Assembly (NCBI GenBank): GCA_023229425.1
Contig: JALNZG010000002.1
Coordinates: 62,001 to 126,000 of the forward strand
DNA length: 64,000 nt
Direction: 5' to 3'
DNA from: Ignavibacteriaceae bacterium
Lineage (GTDB): Bacteria > Bacteroidota > Ignavibacteria > Ignavibacteriales > Ignavibacteriaceae
Shown here: in pieces, positions 44,875-54,184 of the stretch
How the letters are laid out: every line of letters starts with the position of its first letter
How positions within the stretch are numbered: the stretch's first letter is position 1
Position numbers and translations under genes: made by a program
The notes under the pieces: model-generated
The model's input: only the letters and a program-made list of their open reading frames with translations
Database searches by the model: none
What the model was told of the DNA's origin: nothing

Positions 44875-46242
44875 ATGGAAAAAATAGCATCTTTTAAAGC
44901 TTATGATATACGCGGCAAAGTCCCCGCAGAATTAAATGAAGAAATGGTTTACAATTTTGCACGTGCGCTTACAAAGCATCTTTCGTGCCTGCCTGACGGC
45001 AAGGCAGGTAAAACAGCGGTCATCGGGCGTGATGTGAGAGTTTCATCAGAACCGCTTTCCGATGCTTTAACAAAAGGATTTATCGAAAGTGGCGTTAATG
45101 TTATTGATATCGGTTTGTGCGGCACAGAAATGATTTACTTTGCCACCTCTTTTCTTGGAACAGAGGCAGGCGTTATGATAACTGCGAGCCATAATCCGCC
45201 TGAATATAACGGAATGAAAGTAGTGAAGAAAGATTCCGTTCCCGTTGGGTATGATTCCGGTTTAAAAGAAGTTGAACAGATCATTTTGCAGAAAGATTTT
45301 CTTCCTCTTACCGAAAGTAAAGGAACGTTTACTAAACAAGATATTACAACCGAGTTTATTGCCAACCTCGATAAATTTTTCGATGTAAAGAAATTAAAGC
45401 CGATGAAAGTCGTGGTGAATGCGGGCAACGGATGCGTCGGTCCAATCTTAAATATTCTTGAACCGAAACTTCCGATTGAGATGATAAAATTATTTATCGA
45501 ACCCGATCCGACATTCCCTAACGGTGTTCCAAATCCGATGCTTGAAGAAAACCGGAAACCGACTATCGAAGCAATCAAATCGAACAAAGCTGATTTGGGT
45601 GTTGCTTGGGACGGCGATTACGACCGCTGTTTCTTCTTTGATGAATTTGGCAACTTTATCGAAGGTTATTATATCGTTGGACTATTGGCAAAATCAATTT
45701 TGAAAAAATTCCCTGGAGAAAATATTATTCACGATCCACGCTTAGTTTGGAATACGATTGAAGTAGTTTCGGAAGCTAAGGGGATTGCGGTACAATCAAA
45801 AAGCGGGCACGCATTCATCAAACAAAAAATGAGAGAAGTAAATGCTATTTATGGCGGCGAAATGTCGGCACATCATTATTTTAGAGAAAACGCATATTCT
45901 GATAGCGGCATAATTCCTTTTTTACTTGTAATGCAATTAATGTCCGAAGAAGGAAAAACACTTTCACAACTCACCGGTGAGATGATGAAAAATTATCCTT
46001 GCTCTGGCGAAATAAATTCCACAATTGCAGACCCGGCAGCAAAGATAAAAGAAATTGAAGAAAAATATTCCGGGGGAAAACGGGAAATAGTTGACGGTAT
46101 CAGCATTGAATATGATATGTGGCGTTTCAACTTGCGTATGTCCAACACCGAACCGATCATTCGCCTTAATGTTGAAACACGCGGTGATGAAAAGTTGATG
46201 AAAGAAAAAACTGAAGAACTTTTAGCGCTAATCAGAAATTAA
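44875..46242 (+). CDS. Phosphomannomutase/phosphoglucomutase
   Basis: A 455-residue alpha-D-phosphohexomutase that interconverts mannose or glucose 1- and 6-phosphates, feeding nucleotide-sugar synthesis for the polysaccharide locus. The order is: ASFKAYDIRGKVP at the start, the phosphoserine loop TASHNPPEYNG near residue 103, the metal loop WDGDYDRCFFFDE near 244, GEMSAHHYF near 324, and the phosphate site MSNTEPIIRLNVE near 423. Residues 38-46 (SCLPDGKAG) come from a palindromic DNA repeat inserted in frame before the first core strand. AGAGGAAATC precedes the ATG. Confidence 0.93.
   Translation: MEKIASFKAYDIRGKVPAELNEEMVYNFARALTKHLSCLPDGKAGKTAVIGRDVRVSSEPLSDALTKGFIESGVNVIDIGLCGTEMIYFATSFLGTEAGVMITASHNPPEYNGMKVVKKDSVPVGYDSGLKEVEQIILQKDFLPLTESKGTFTKQDITTEFIANLDKFFDVKKLKPMKVVVNAGNGCVGPILNILEPKLPIEMIKLFIEPDPTFPNGVPNPMLEENRKPTIEAIKSNKADLGVAWDGDYDRCFFFDEFGNFIEGYYIVGLLAKSILKKFPGENIIHDPRLVWNTIEVVSEAKGIAVQSKSGHAFIKQKMREVNAIYGGEMSAHHYFRENAYSDSGIIPFLLVMQLMSEEGKTLSQLTGEMMKNYPCSGEINSTIADPAAKIKEIEEKYSGGKREIVDGISIEYDMWRFNLRMSNTEPIIRLNVETRGDEKLMKEKTEELLALIRN
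44988..45008. repeat. In-frame palindromic insert in the phosphomannomutase gene
   Basis: CCTGCCT (44988-44994) pairs with AGGCAGG (45002-45008); an alternative inner stem is TGCC/GGCA. It codes for the SCLPDGKAG loop between the first helix and the next strand, where relatives are shorter by my memory. It looks like a mobile palindrome tolerated as a surface loop. Confidence 0.6.
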
Positions 46243-46313
46243 ATTTTTGGACTCTGATTTTGTCCTATCCGTTTTGATCTATTGAATCCGCGAAATCAGC
46301 GTGCTATTTTTAT

Positions 46314-47102
46314 ATGAAAACACTTGAACGTATAACTGTTTATCCGATTAAATCACTCGACGGGATCAATCTTGATTCAGTTGAAATAACTCATGGCGGA
46401 AGTTTAAAGAATGACCGTGAGTTTGCCTTTGTGGATGAAGACGGAAAATTTATTAACGGGAAAAAGTATGAGGGTATTCATCTAATAAGAAGTCTTTATC
46501 ATTTAGATGAAACGTTGGCAGAATTTTCAATTGAACGAGAAAGTTTTAAAAAGATTTTTCATCTTGAAAAAGAAAAACCGAAAATAGAAAAATTCTTTTC
46601 TGAATTTTTAGGAAAGAAAATTTCCTTCCGGCAAAATAAACAAAGTGGTTTCCCCGATGACAACAAAGCTTACGGTCCAACTGTTGTAAGTCTTGCAAGC
46701 CTCCAAGAAGTTGCAAACTGGTTTCCCAACATTTCAGTTGAAGAGTTGTATAAGCGGTTTCGTCCGAATTTATTATTGAATGATACGCCTGCATTTTGGG
46801 AAGACAACTTGTTTGGTGAAAAAGGAGACGATAAATTTTTTCGGCTCGGAGAAGTTAAATTTTTCGGAGTGAATCCTTGCGCACGATGCGCAGTTCCGAC
46901 AAAAAATCCCGGGAGTGGAGAAGCAATTCCTTTTTTTCAAAAACATTTTTCTGAAATGCGAAAAACCACTTTGCCGGTATGGTCAAACTCTTCACAGTTC
47001 GATCATTATTACCGATTTTGCATCAACACAAAAATACCGGAGACAGAAGCCGGAAAGACTTTGTCAAGAGAAGATACAATTTTACTTGAACCCCATTACT
47101 AA
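46314..47102 (+). CDS. MOSC-domain protein
   Basis: A 262-residue protein with the N-terminal MOSC beta-barrel (TVYPIKSLDGINLDSVEITH, LKNDREFAFVDEDGKFINGK) and the C-terminal MOSC core: RFRPNLLLNDTPAFWEDNLF near 150 and NPCARCAVPTKNPGSGE near 190, whose cysteine holds the molybdenum cofactor. It resembles YcbX/mARC proteins without the ferredoxin domain, so it may reduce N-hydroxylated compounds using separate electron carriers. It is 25 bases upstream of the GNAT gene on the same strand. Confidence 0.88.
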   Translation: MKTLERITVYPIKSLDGINLDSVEITHGGSLKNDREFAFVDEDGKFINGKKYEGIHLIRSLYHLDETLAEFSIERESFKKIFHLEKEKPKIEKFFSEFLGKKISFRQNKQSGFPDDNKAYGPTVVSLASLQEVANWFPNISVEELYKRFRPNLLLNDTPAFWEDNLFGEKGDDKFFRLGEVKFFGVNPCARCAVPTKNPGSGEAIPFFQKHFSEMRKTTLPVWSNSSQFDHYYRFCINTKIPETEAGKTLSREDTILLEPHY

Positions 47103-47126
47103 TTAGAACTTATTAAGAAAGAAAAA

Positions 47127-47612
47127 ATGAATTCAGGATTTACAATAAAACAAGCAGAAGAAAAAGATATACCGCTTCTTATTTCATTTATAAAAAAAAT
47201 TGCGGAGTATGAAAAGCTTACGCACGAAGTAATTGCAACGGAAGAAATTTTGCGTGAATCTTTGTTCGGCAAAAAGCCAAGCGCTGAAGTAGTTTTTGGT
47301 TATTTGGAGAGTGAGCCGGCTGCTTACGCGGTTTATTTTTATAACTTTTCTACATTCACCGGAAAGAAGGGATTGTACTTGGAGGATTTATTTGTACTGC
47401 CTAAACTTCGCGGGAAAGGGATCGGCAAGAAAATGCTCCTTCATTTAATTCAAAAAGCTTCGGATGAAAACTGTGGGAGAATGGAATGGGCTGTGCTTGA
47501 CTGGAATGAACCAGCAATTAATTTTTACAAATCACTCGGTGCAAAATCATTGGATGAATGGACAATCTTCCGAATGGATGAAAAGGCAATGAAAAAAGTT
47601 CTTTCGTATTAA
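47127..47612 (+). CDS. GNAT acetyltransferase, diamine acetyltransferase-like
   Basis: A 161-residue N-acetyltransferase. Motif A is LYLEDLFVLPKLRGKGIGKK near 83-102, with the RGKGIG acetyl-CoA loop; ESEPAAYAVYFYNFSTFTGK precedes it and AVLDWNEPAINFYKSLGAK follows, all typical of the SAT1/SSAT branch that acetylates polyamines, thialysine or related amines. The substrate is open. It follows the MOSC gene by 25 bases and its TAA overlaps the stop of the hybrid kinase gene on the other strand (TTAA at 47609-47612). Confidence 0.87.
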   Translation: MNSGFTIKQAEEKDIPLLISFIKKIAEYEKLTHEVIATEEILRESLFGKKPSAEVVFGYLESEPAAYAVYFYNFSTFTGKKGLYLEDLFVLPKLRGKGIGKKMLLHLIQKASDENCGRMEWAVLDWNEPAINFYKSLGAKSLDEWTIFRMDEKAMKKVLSY

Positions 47613-49807
47613 AGTTTACTCTGCAAATGCGAAGTTAATACTTCAATTATTTCAAGTTTGTTGAACGGTTTAGAAATGTAATCCGCAAATCCGGCAGCAA
47701 GCAAAGTTTGTTTTTCGTTATCAAGCGCATAGGCGGTAACAGCAATAACCGGTGTTTCACTATTCATCGTATTATACTTAATGAGTTCCATTGCCTCTTT
47801 TCCACCCGGACCTTTTCCCAAATTAATATCCATTAGAATTGCATCATACTTTTTTTCCGTCGCTTTCTGCAAGGCTTTATCGGAGCGGTTAGCATACTCA
47901 AGCCGGCAAACTTTGCGTAAGAAAATAGTAATCACATCGCTCGTAGAAGGATCGTCTTCCACCAATAAAACAAGGGGCATATTAATTTCGGATTTTGTTT
48001 TTTCAAAAAATTCCGTCAGGCTAAACGGTTTCTTTTTTTCAACCGGGGGGAGGGAGAGTTCGGACTGCCCGGTTTCAGTCAGCGGAAAACGAAGAAGAAA
48101 AGAGGTGCCTTTCCCAATTTCACTTTTTAGATTAACGGTTCCTTTGAGAAGTGACGTATATTTTTTGACGATCGTTAGTCCAAGTCCCAGCCCCTCATAT
48201 CCCCTGGTTATACCTTCGCTTGCCTGCCGAAATTCATCAAATATTACCGAGCGGTTTTCGGGAGATATTCCAATTCCGGTATCAGCAATTTCAACGGTAA
48301 AATATTTTCCCGTATCGCTTTCATCTTTATTTAAAACAATTCTTACAGTTCCCTCTTCGGTAAATTTCAAAGCGTTATTTAAGAGCTGCGAAAGGATTTC
48401 TTCGAACATATCTTTATCGGTTTCGGCAAAACATTCATCAACATAATTTTCGAAGAATAGCTTTAGCTCTTTCTGCTCGGCAAACAGTTTGTGCTTTTCG
48501 CATAACGATTTTACAGACGAAACAACATCAATTAACTTAATTGAAAGAGCAACTTGTTCTGCTTCAATTATAGAAAATTGCAAAATAAGATTTAGTGTCT
48601 CGAGTAATCTTTTTCCACCTTGCAGTATGTTTCGCGAAGAATCCTGAATAAAGGTGTCTTCAGAGGATTCAGTCAAAATTTCCGCAAAACCGAGTATGGA
48701 GATCAATGGAGTGCGCAGTTCGTGACTCATGTTCGATAGGAAGTTTGATTTCAACCGGTTCATCTCTTCGGCTTTATTTTTAGCATCAATCAATGTTTGC
48801 TCAGTTTTTTTAAGGAGTGAGATGTCGCGAACAACTCCTATAATCAATGAGAATTTTTTCTTTGCATCGATCAATGCTTTTCCGTAAAAATAAACGGGAA
48901 TAACTTCTCCGTTTTTACGCTGCATTGTTAATTCGGTTTCGTAAAAATCCTGTTTCGTATAAATTGAAAACGACTGTTTGATAAACGATTCAAACCGGCT
49001 GCTATCTCCAAAAAGAATTTCGCTCCCGCGTTCAAGTAATTCTTCTTTTTCATACCCAAATGTTTTTATTGCCGCATGATTAACGTTTTCTATTTTTCGT
49101 TCAATAGGATTTATGAGAAAGATCGCTTCCTCTAAACTATCAAACACTTTTTGCAGTAAGGTTTGAGAAAATTCAAGTTCCTCAACAATTTTTTTCTTCT
49201 CCGAAATATCGCGGATACTATTTTGAATAAACGATTCGCCGCTGATCTCAATAAGCCGCGCCGATATTTCAACCGGAAATTCTTCACCGTTCTTCTTCCG
49301 ATGCACAGCTTCAAAGATCACTCCTTCGCGGCTTTCAAATGCTTTTACAATTTTTGACATTCCGCGAATACTTTTCGGCGCAAAGACAAGTACAACATTT
49401 TGATTTACGATCTCTTTCCGGGTATAACCGTAGGTTCTCAACGCCTGTTGATTTACCTCAACAATCACGCCTTTTTGATCCATTAAAAAAATAATGTCGT
49501 TAGCATATTTTGTTATGATTTGATAATGAGAAAGAAGGGCTTTTTCCATTACTTCAGAATTGATAAACTTATTTAGTTCTCCGACTGATTTTTTTTGATG
49601 AATAAAAGCAAGTAGAGCAGCAAAAAGGAGAATCAGCAAAATCGAGCACAAAAAGAGAAGCAGGTTTTTGTTCTGTAAAACCAACCGGACAGCAGGTGTG
49701 TCTAAATATTTCAGAGAAAAAAATGCGGTTGCCGAAATAATAATTACGAGAAGAAAAAAAACTCCGATTAAGATATTTTTATTTTTCTTTAGTTCTGTTG
49801 TATCCAC
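47609..49807 (-). CDS. Hybrid PAS-PAS sensor histidine kinase with receiver domain
   Basis: A 732-residue membrane signalling protein. The order is: two membrane helices (about 12-32 and 49-69), PAS domain 1 (about 95-205) and PAS domain 2 (about 215-335), HisKA with the phospho-acceptor H362 in SHELRTPL, HATPase with NNALKFT, ADTGIGI and EGLGLGLTI (to about 575), and a C-terminal receiver with VEDDP, Asp660 in LMDINLG and KPF. The short loop between membrane helices leaves almost no periplasmic sensor, so PAS domains probably sense redox or a ligand inside. No response regulator gene is adjacent. The start is GTG without a clear ribosome site. Confidence 0.9.
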   Translation of the reverse strand: MDTTELKKNKNILIGVFFLLVIIISATAFFSLKYLDTPAVRLVLQNKNLLLFLCSILLILLFAALLAFIHQKKSVGELNKFINSEVMEKALLSHYQIITKYANDIIFLMDQKGVIVEVNQQALRTYGYTRKEIVNQNVVLVFAPKSIRGMSKIVKAFESREGVIFEAVHRKKNGEEFPVEISARLIEISGESFIQNSIRDISEKKKIVEELEFSQTLLQKVFDSLEEAIFLINPIERKIENVNHAAIKTFGYEKEELLERGSEILFGDSSRFESFIKQSFSIYTKQDFYETELTMQRKNGEVIPVYFYGKALIDAKKKFSLIIGVVRDISLLKKTEQTLIDAKNKAEEMNRLKSNFLSNMSHELRTPLISILGFAEILTESSEDTFIQDSSRNILQGGKRLLETLNLILQFSIIEAEQVALSIKLIDVVSSVKSLCEKHKLFAEQKELKLFFENYVDECFAETDKDMFEEILSQLLNNALKFTEEGTVRIVLNKDESDTGKYFTVEIADTGIGISPENRSVIFDEFRQASEGITRGYEGLGLGLTIVKKYTSLLKGTVNLKSEIGKGTSFLLRFPLTETGQSELSLPPVEKKKPFSLTEFFEKTKSEINMPLVLLVEDDPSTSDVITIFLRKVCRLEYANRSDKALQKATEKKYDAILMDINLGKGPGGKEAMELIKYNTMNSETPVIAVTAYALDNEKQTLLAAGFADYISKPFNKLEIIEVLTSHLQSKL

Positions 49808-50027
49808 GTTAATTACAAACTTTTTGTTTTCTTTTAGTGTAACATAAGTAATTTATTGTGTTTTCTAGAAGAGTAAAATTATTTATACTAATTTACAAAA
49901 AATTAAATCGAGTTTGAATTTCTTAAGGAGTTTCAATTTTGGGTAAAAATGAATTGTCCCCCTTTTGTTTTTGAAACGTAGTTTTTATAAGTTTTCCTAC
50001 AACAAAACAAAATTTCGGGAAAGTAGA

Positions 50028-52502
50028 ATGCCGATAAAAAAAGCAGTGTTACCCCAGCCCCTAAAAATCAATGATCTTCGGTGGTTTTGCAATCCACAGA
50101 TATTCGATTTTGAATCAACCAGCGAACTTGAGCCGAACGAAAGTATTATAGGTCAAGATAGAGCGTTGCGAGCAATCAAACTCGGCGTAAACTTACGTAG
50201 TCCGGGCTATAATATTTTTATTGCCGGACTTTCCGGCACCGGAAAAGCAACGGCAGTAAAAAAAATGCTCGAATCCATTTCAGCTACCTGTCCGGTGTTG
50301 AAGGACTATGCGTATGTTAACAATTTCAGCGACCCTGATTCACCTCTTCTTCTCACTTTCGCACAAGGGCAGGCAAAAGATTTTAAGAAAGAGGTTTCGA
50401 GTTTAATACAATATTTAAGGGAAAGAATTCCGCAACAGTTGGAAAGCCAAACCTTTGTAAAGAAACGAAAAAGAATTCTTGGTGAGTACGGTAAAAAAGA
50501 AAAAGAATTACTTTCTAACTTTCAAAAGAAAATAAAAAAAGACGGGTTCGCCTTGGGATCGGTGCAAGTTGGCGAATCGGCAAGACCTGAGATAATTCCG
50601 TTAATTCAGGACAAGCAGGTTCCTGTTCAGCAGCTTGATAAGGTGATTCAAGAAGGAGCGATAACGAAAGATAAAGCCGCAAGCATAATTCAGAAGTATA
50701 ATGAATATCAATTGGAATTGGTTAATCTTTTTAAAAAAAGATTAAAGCTCAGTCAAAAACTTCAGATGGAATCGCTTGAACTTGAACGGAAAGAAGTTGA
50801 TGTATTGGTAAAAGGTTCGTTAGCAGCTTTTTATGAAAAATATTCCGATGAAAAAATTTCTCTTTACCTCCGGCAGGTTGAAGAAAGTATCTTAGAGAAT
50901 TTGCAAGTCTTTAAAGGACAAAAACCTGAAAACGAAGAAACTCAGGAAGGATTCGTCATCGATTACTTCCGCGAATATGATGTGAACATTATTCTTGATA
51001 ATTCAAACACGAATACATGCCCTGTTATTGTTGAAATTACTCCGACCTACACAAATCTCTTCGGAACAATTGAGAAAGTTAACGATGGTAGAGGTGGGTG
51101 GTACGCTGATTTTACGAGAATAAAAGCAGGTTCATTGCTAAAAGCAAATGGCGGCTTTTTAGTGCTCAACGTTCCGCATATTTTTGAAGAACCCGGTGTG
51201 TGGAAAACTCTAAAACGTATTTTAACGTTTCGCAAACTTGAAATCCAAGATTCTTACAATTTCTTTCAGTTCCAACCATCTATTTTAAAACCTGAAACAA
51301 TTGATGTTGACCTAAAAGTTATTCTTATAGGAAGCAGTTATATTTATTCAATGCTTGCCGAATATGAAGATGATTTTAAAAAAATATTTAAAGTAAAAGC
51401 GGATTTCGATTATGAAGTGAAACGCACTGGTGAAATAATTGATGCATACGCCCGTGTGATAAAAAAAACCATCAAAGAAGAAAATCTTTTAGAGTTTGAC
51501 AAAACCGCAATTGCTTATCTGCTTGAACTTGCAGCGCGGTATGCCGGACAAAAAGACAAATTGACTGCGCGTTTTTCGGTTTTGGCTGATTTCGTCCGTG
51601 AAGCTCATTATTGGGCAAAGGAAGAAAACATAAAAGTAGTTTCTGCTCCGCTTGTAAAAAAAGCATACGAAATGGCAAAAGACCGTCACGCGTTGTACGA
51701 AGAAAAACTTTCCGATATGATCCGCGAAAAAACTATTCTCATTGATACGGCTGGAGAAAAAGTCGGACAGATAAACGGCCTTGCTGTTTACGGTTCCGAC
51801 TTTTACGCATTCGGAAAACCGACACGCATCACCGCTTCCGTTTCAATCGGCAACGGCGCCATCATCAACGTTGAGCGCGAAGCAGGTATGAGCGGAAAAA
51901 CCTACGATAAAGGAGTGCTGATTATTTCCGGTTATTTCAAAGAAATGTTTGGGCAGCAGTTTCCTCTTTCATTTTCTGCGAATTTGGTTTTTGAACAATC
52001 CTACGGAATGATTGACGGCGACAGCGCTTCGGCTGCGGAAATTTTTGCTTTGCTTTCAAATCTTTCCGGGCTTCCAATTAAGCAGTCATTTGCTGTTACC
52101 GGTTCGCTTAATCAAAAAGGAGAAATTCAACCAATCGGCGGGGTGAACGAAAAGATTGAAGGGTTTTACGGCATCTGCCAAATGAACGGTTTCACAAAAA
52201 CGCAGGGCGTTATTATTCCAATTCAAAATGTAAAAGATTTAATGCTAAGCGAAGAAATAATCCAAAGCGTTAAAAAGAAAGAATTTTTCATTTATGCAAT
52301 TTCTAAAATTGATGAAGGAATTGAATTACTTACAGGAGTAAAAGCCGGCGGGAAAAATAAAAATGGGACTTATGAACATGATACTGTTTTTGGATTAGTT
52401 CAACAACGTCTTAAAGAAATGTATAAAAAAGGAAAAAATCCTTTTAAAGAAAAAGCAGCACTAAAGAAAAAACAACCTCCCAAAAGAAAGATAATAAAAT
52501 GA
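50028..52502 (+). CDS. Lon-like ATP-dependent protease (LonB/YcbZ-type)
   Basis: An 824-residue AAA+ protease. Walker A is GLSGTGK at 67-73, a long helical insertion follows (about 150-280), and the Lon-type protease domain is at the C-terminus with the Ser666-Lys709 dyad in DGDSASAAEIF and PIGGVNEKIEGF; the 43-residue spacing equals that of E. coli Lon. It lacks the Lon N-terminal domain, which fits the LonB/YcbZ branch. ATG at 50028 is preferred over TTG at 49965 because GGGAAAGTAGA precedes it. A weak promoter-like CAATTTTG lies at 49934. Its stop overlaps pyk by four bases. Confidence 0.92.
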   Translation: MPIKKAVLPQPLKINDLRWFCNPQIFDFESTSELEPNESIIGQDRALRAIKLGVNLRSPGYNIFIAGLSGTGKATAVKKMLESISATCPVLKDYAYVNNFSDPDSPLLLTFAQGQAKDFKKEVSSLIQYLRERIPQQLESQTFVKKRKRILGEYGKKEKELLSNFQKKIKKDGFALGSVQVGESARPEIIPLIQDKQVPVQQLDKVIQEGAITKDKAASIIQKYNEYQLELVNLFKKRLKLSQKLQMESLELERKEVDVLVKGSLAAFYEKYSDEKISLYLRQVEESILENLQVFKGQKPENEETQEGFVIDYFREYDVNIILDNSNTNTCPVIVEITPTYTNLFGTIEKVNDGRGGWYADFTRIKAGSLLKANGGFLVLNVPHIFEEPGVWKTLKRILTFRKLEIQDSYNFFQFQPSILKPETIDVDLKVILIGSSYIYSMLAEYEDDFKKIFKVKADFDYEVKRTGEIIDAYARVIKKTIKEENLLEFDKTAIAYLLELAARYAGQKDKLTARFSVLADFVREAHYWAKEENIKVVSAPLVKKAYEMAKDRHALYEEKLSDMIREKTILIDTAGEKVGQINGLAVYGSDFYAFGKPTRITASVSIGNGAIINVEREAGMSGKTYDKGVLIISGYFKEMFGQQFPLSFSANLVFEQSYGMIDGDSASAAEIFALLSNLSGLPIKQSFAVTGSLNQKGEIQPIGGVNEKIEGFYGICQMNGFTKTQGVIIPIQNVKDLMLSEEIIQSVKKKEFFIYAISKIDEGIELLTGVKAGGKNKNGTYEHDTVFGLVQQRLKEMYKKGKNPFKEKAALKKKQPPKRKIIK

Positions 52503-53935
52503 ATATGACAACAGAACAAATCTTTGCAAAAACAAAAATACTCGCTACGCTTGGACCGGCAACTTCTTCCACAACAATGATCAAAGCCATGATGGCGGTT
52601 GGTGTTGATGGAGTGCGGCTCAATTTTTCACACGGCGAATATTCTTTCTTCGAACAGGTCTTCAACAATATTAATCAAGCTTGTGTTGAAGCTAAACAGC
52701 CGCTTGCCACGCTTTTAGATTTGCAGGGACCAAAAATCCGGATCGGGAAATTAAAAGAAGATTTTTTTGAAATTGTTACCGGCGATGAACTTGAAATAAC
52801 AATTGAAGATATTCTCGGAACAAAAGAAAAAGTTTCAACTTCATACAAACTTCTTGCACAGGACGCACAGATCGGAGATATCATTTTAATTGATGACGGG
52901 CTGCTTCGCTTGCAAATAAAAAAGAAAACCGGAACTTCGGTGATTTGCGAAATCTTAAACGGCGGGATAGTAAAACCAAAAAAGGGAATGAACCTTCCCG
53001 GGATGAAACTTTCAACTCCGTCTATCACTGAAAAAGATTTTTCGGATCTGGAATTTGCATTGCGGTTTCGAGTTGATTTTATTGCCCTTTCGTTCGTTCG
53101 CCAAGCGGAAGATATTTATCAATTAAAGGCTTGGTTGAAGAAACAAGGAAAAACGATTCCCGTAATTGCAAAAATTGAAAAGAAAGAAGCGGTTGATAAT
53201 TTAGAGGAAATTTTAAAAGCCGCAGATGGGATAATGGTTGCACGTGGTGACTTAGGCGTTGAACTTGAACCGCAGGAAGTTCCGCTCATTCAAAAAAATA
53301 TTATCAGCCGCTGCAACGAAGTCGGCAAAATTGTTATTACTGCTACACAAATGCTCGAATCAATGATCTCCAACCCGGTTCCAACACGCGCGGAAGCTTC
53401 TGATGTTGCTAATGCAGTGTGGGACGGAACTGATGTTGTTATGCTCAGCGGTGAGACTTCTGTCGGGAAATATCCGGTTAAGACGGTTGAGATGATGAAT
53501 AAAATTATTTTAAATGCTGAACAACATATTCCGCACAAACATATTAATTATGTGGTTCCCGATAACATTAAAGAAAATCTTTTTGACTCAATGAACAAAG
53601 GAATTGTTTCAATGAGCCGCCAAATTAATGCAGATGCAATCGTCGGCTTTACCTCAAACGGCAAAACTCCGCGCGGAATTTCTAAATACAGACCCGCATG
53701 TAAAATTATTGCTTTGTCGGATAGCTTTGATACTATGAACGCCCTTTGTTTAACCTGGGGAGTAACCTCTCTTTATTGCGAAGAAATAGAGCAAAAAGAA
53801 GTTGCGATTTTTCTTGCAAGAAAATTAATTCTCGAAACAAAACTTGCAAAACCAGGCGCTACCATTATTTTTACAGCAGGCGGAGCTAAGGCGGAAAAAA
53901 TCAGAGAAAATTGGATTCGCTTTGAAGAAGTTTAA
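52499..53935 (+). CDS. pyk: Pyruvate kinase
   Basis: A 478-residue glycolytic enzyme that makes pyruvate and ATP from phosphoenolpyruvate and ADP. Conserved parts are TKILATLGPATSSTTMIKAM at the start, VRLNFSHGEY near 38, LLDLQGPKIRIGKL near 64, the metal and substrate block VIAKIEKKEAVDNLEEIL near 220 with MVARGDLGVELEPQEVPLIQ after, and ATQMLESMISNPVPTRAEAS near 282. A standard C-terminal domain follows. It overlaps the Lon-like gene by four bases, which implies co-translation. It could feed the pyruvate:ferredoxin oxidoreductase at 25 kb. Confidence 0.96.
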   Translation: MNMTTEQIFAKTKILATLGPATSSTTMIKAMMAVGVDGVRLNFSHGEYSFFEQVFNNINQACVEAKQPLATLLDLQGPKIRIGKLKEDFFEIVTGDELEITIEDILGTKEKVSTSYKLLAQDAQIGDIILIDDGLLRLQIKKKTGTSVICEILNGGIVKPKKGMNLPGMKLSTPSITEKDFSDLEFALRFRVDFIALSFVRQAEDIYQLKAWLKKQGKTIPVIAKIEKKEAVDNLEEILKAADGIMVARGDLGVELEPQEVPLIQKNIISRCNEVGKIVITATQMLESMISNPVPTRAEASDVANAVWDGTDVVMLSGETSVGKYPVKTVEMMNKIILNAEQHIPHKHINYVVPDNIKENLFDSMNKGIVSMSRQINADAIVGFTSNGKTPRGISKYRPACKIIALSDSFDTMNALCLTWGVTSLYCEEIEQKEVAIFLARKLILETKLAKPGATIIFTAGGAKAEKIRENWIRFEEV

Positions 53936-54184
53936 CATAAAGCGGAAATCACAAAAGCAAATACCAACCCGCCATAGGCTGGTTGTTTCCAATTAATAAG
54001 AATCAAAACAATTTTGAGAGATGCTATTGCGTCCCAATTTTGAATTTGGTTATTATTTGGGATTTATCATTTGTCATTTGTTTTTTTAAATATTACACGA
54101 ATTTTAATAGTCTGGTACTAATTTGTAAGTGAATGAATTCGCATCTAAATTACTCTCAAAATTTATAAAGAAATTGCGTTACCT
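53936..54184. other. Intergenic region pyk / arginase
   Basis: A 249-base AT-rich gap without an open frame of note. A weak inverted pair (ACCAACCC / GGCTGGTT near 53965-53989) may stop pyk transcription. A TTTATCATTTG/TCATTTG direct repeat lies near 54061-54080. No promoter stands out before the arginase gene. Confidence 0.4.

Noticed and set aside
45135..45587. A 150-codon minus-strand frame inside the phosphomannomutase gene
   Set aside because: It is antisense to a fully conserved enzyme and has no family features.
47781..48446. A 221-codon open frame on the plus strand inside the hybrid kinase gene
   Set aside because: It lies opposite the conserved HisKA/HATPase and receiver regions, has no ribosome site and Ser-rich shadow composition.
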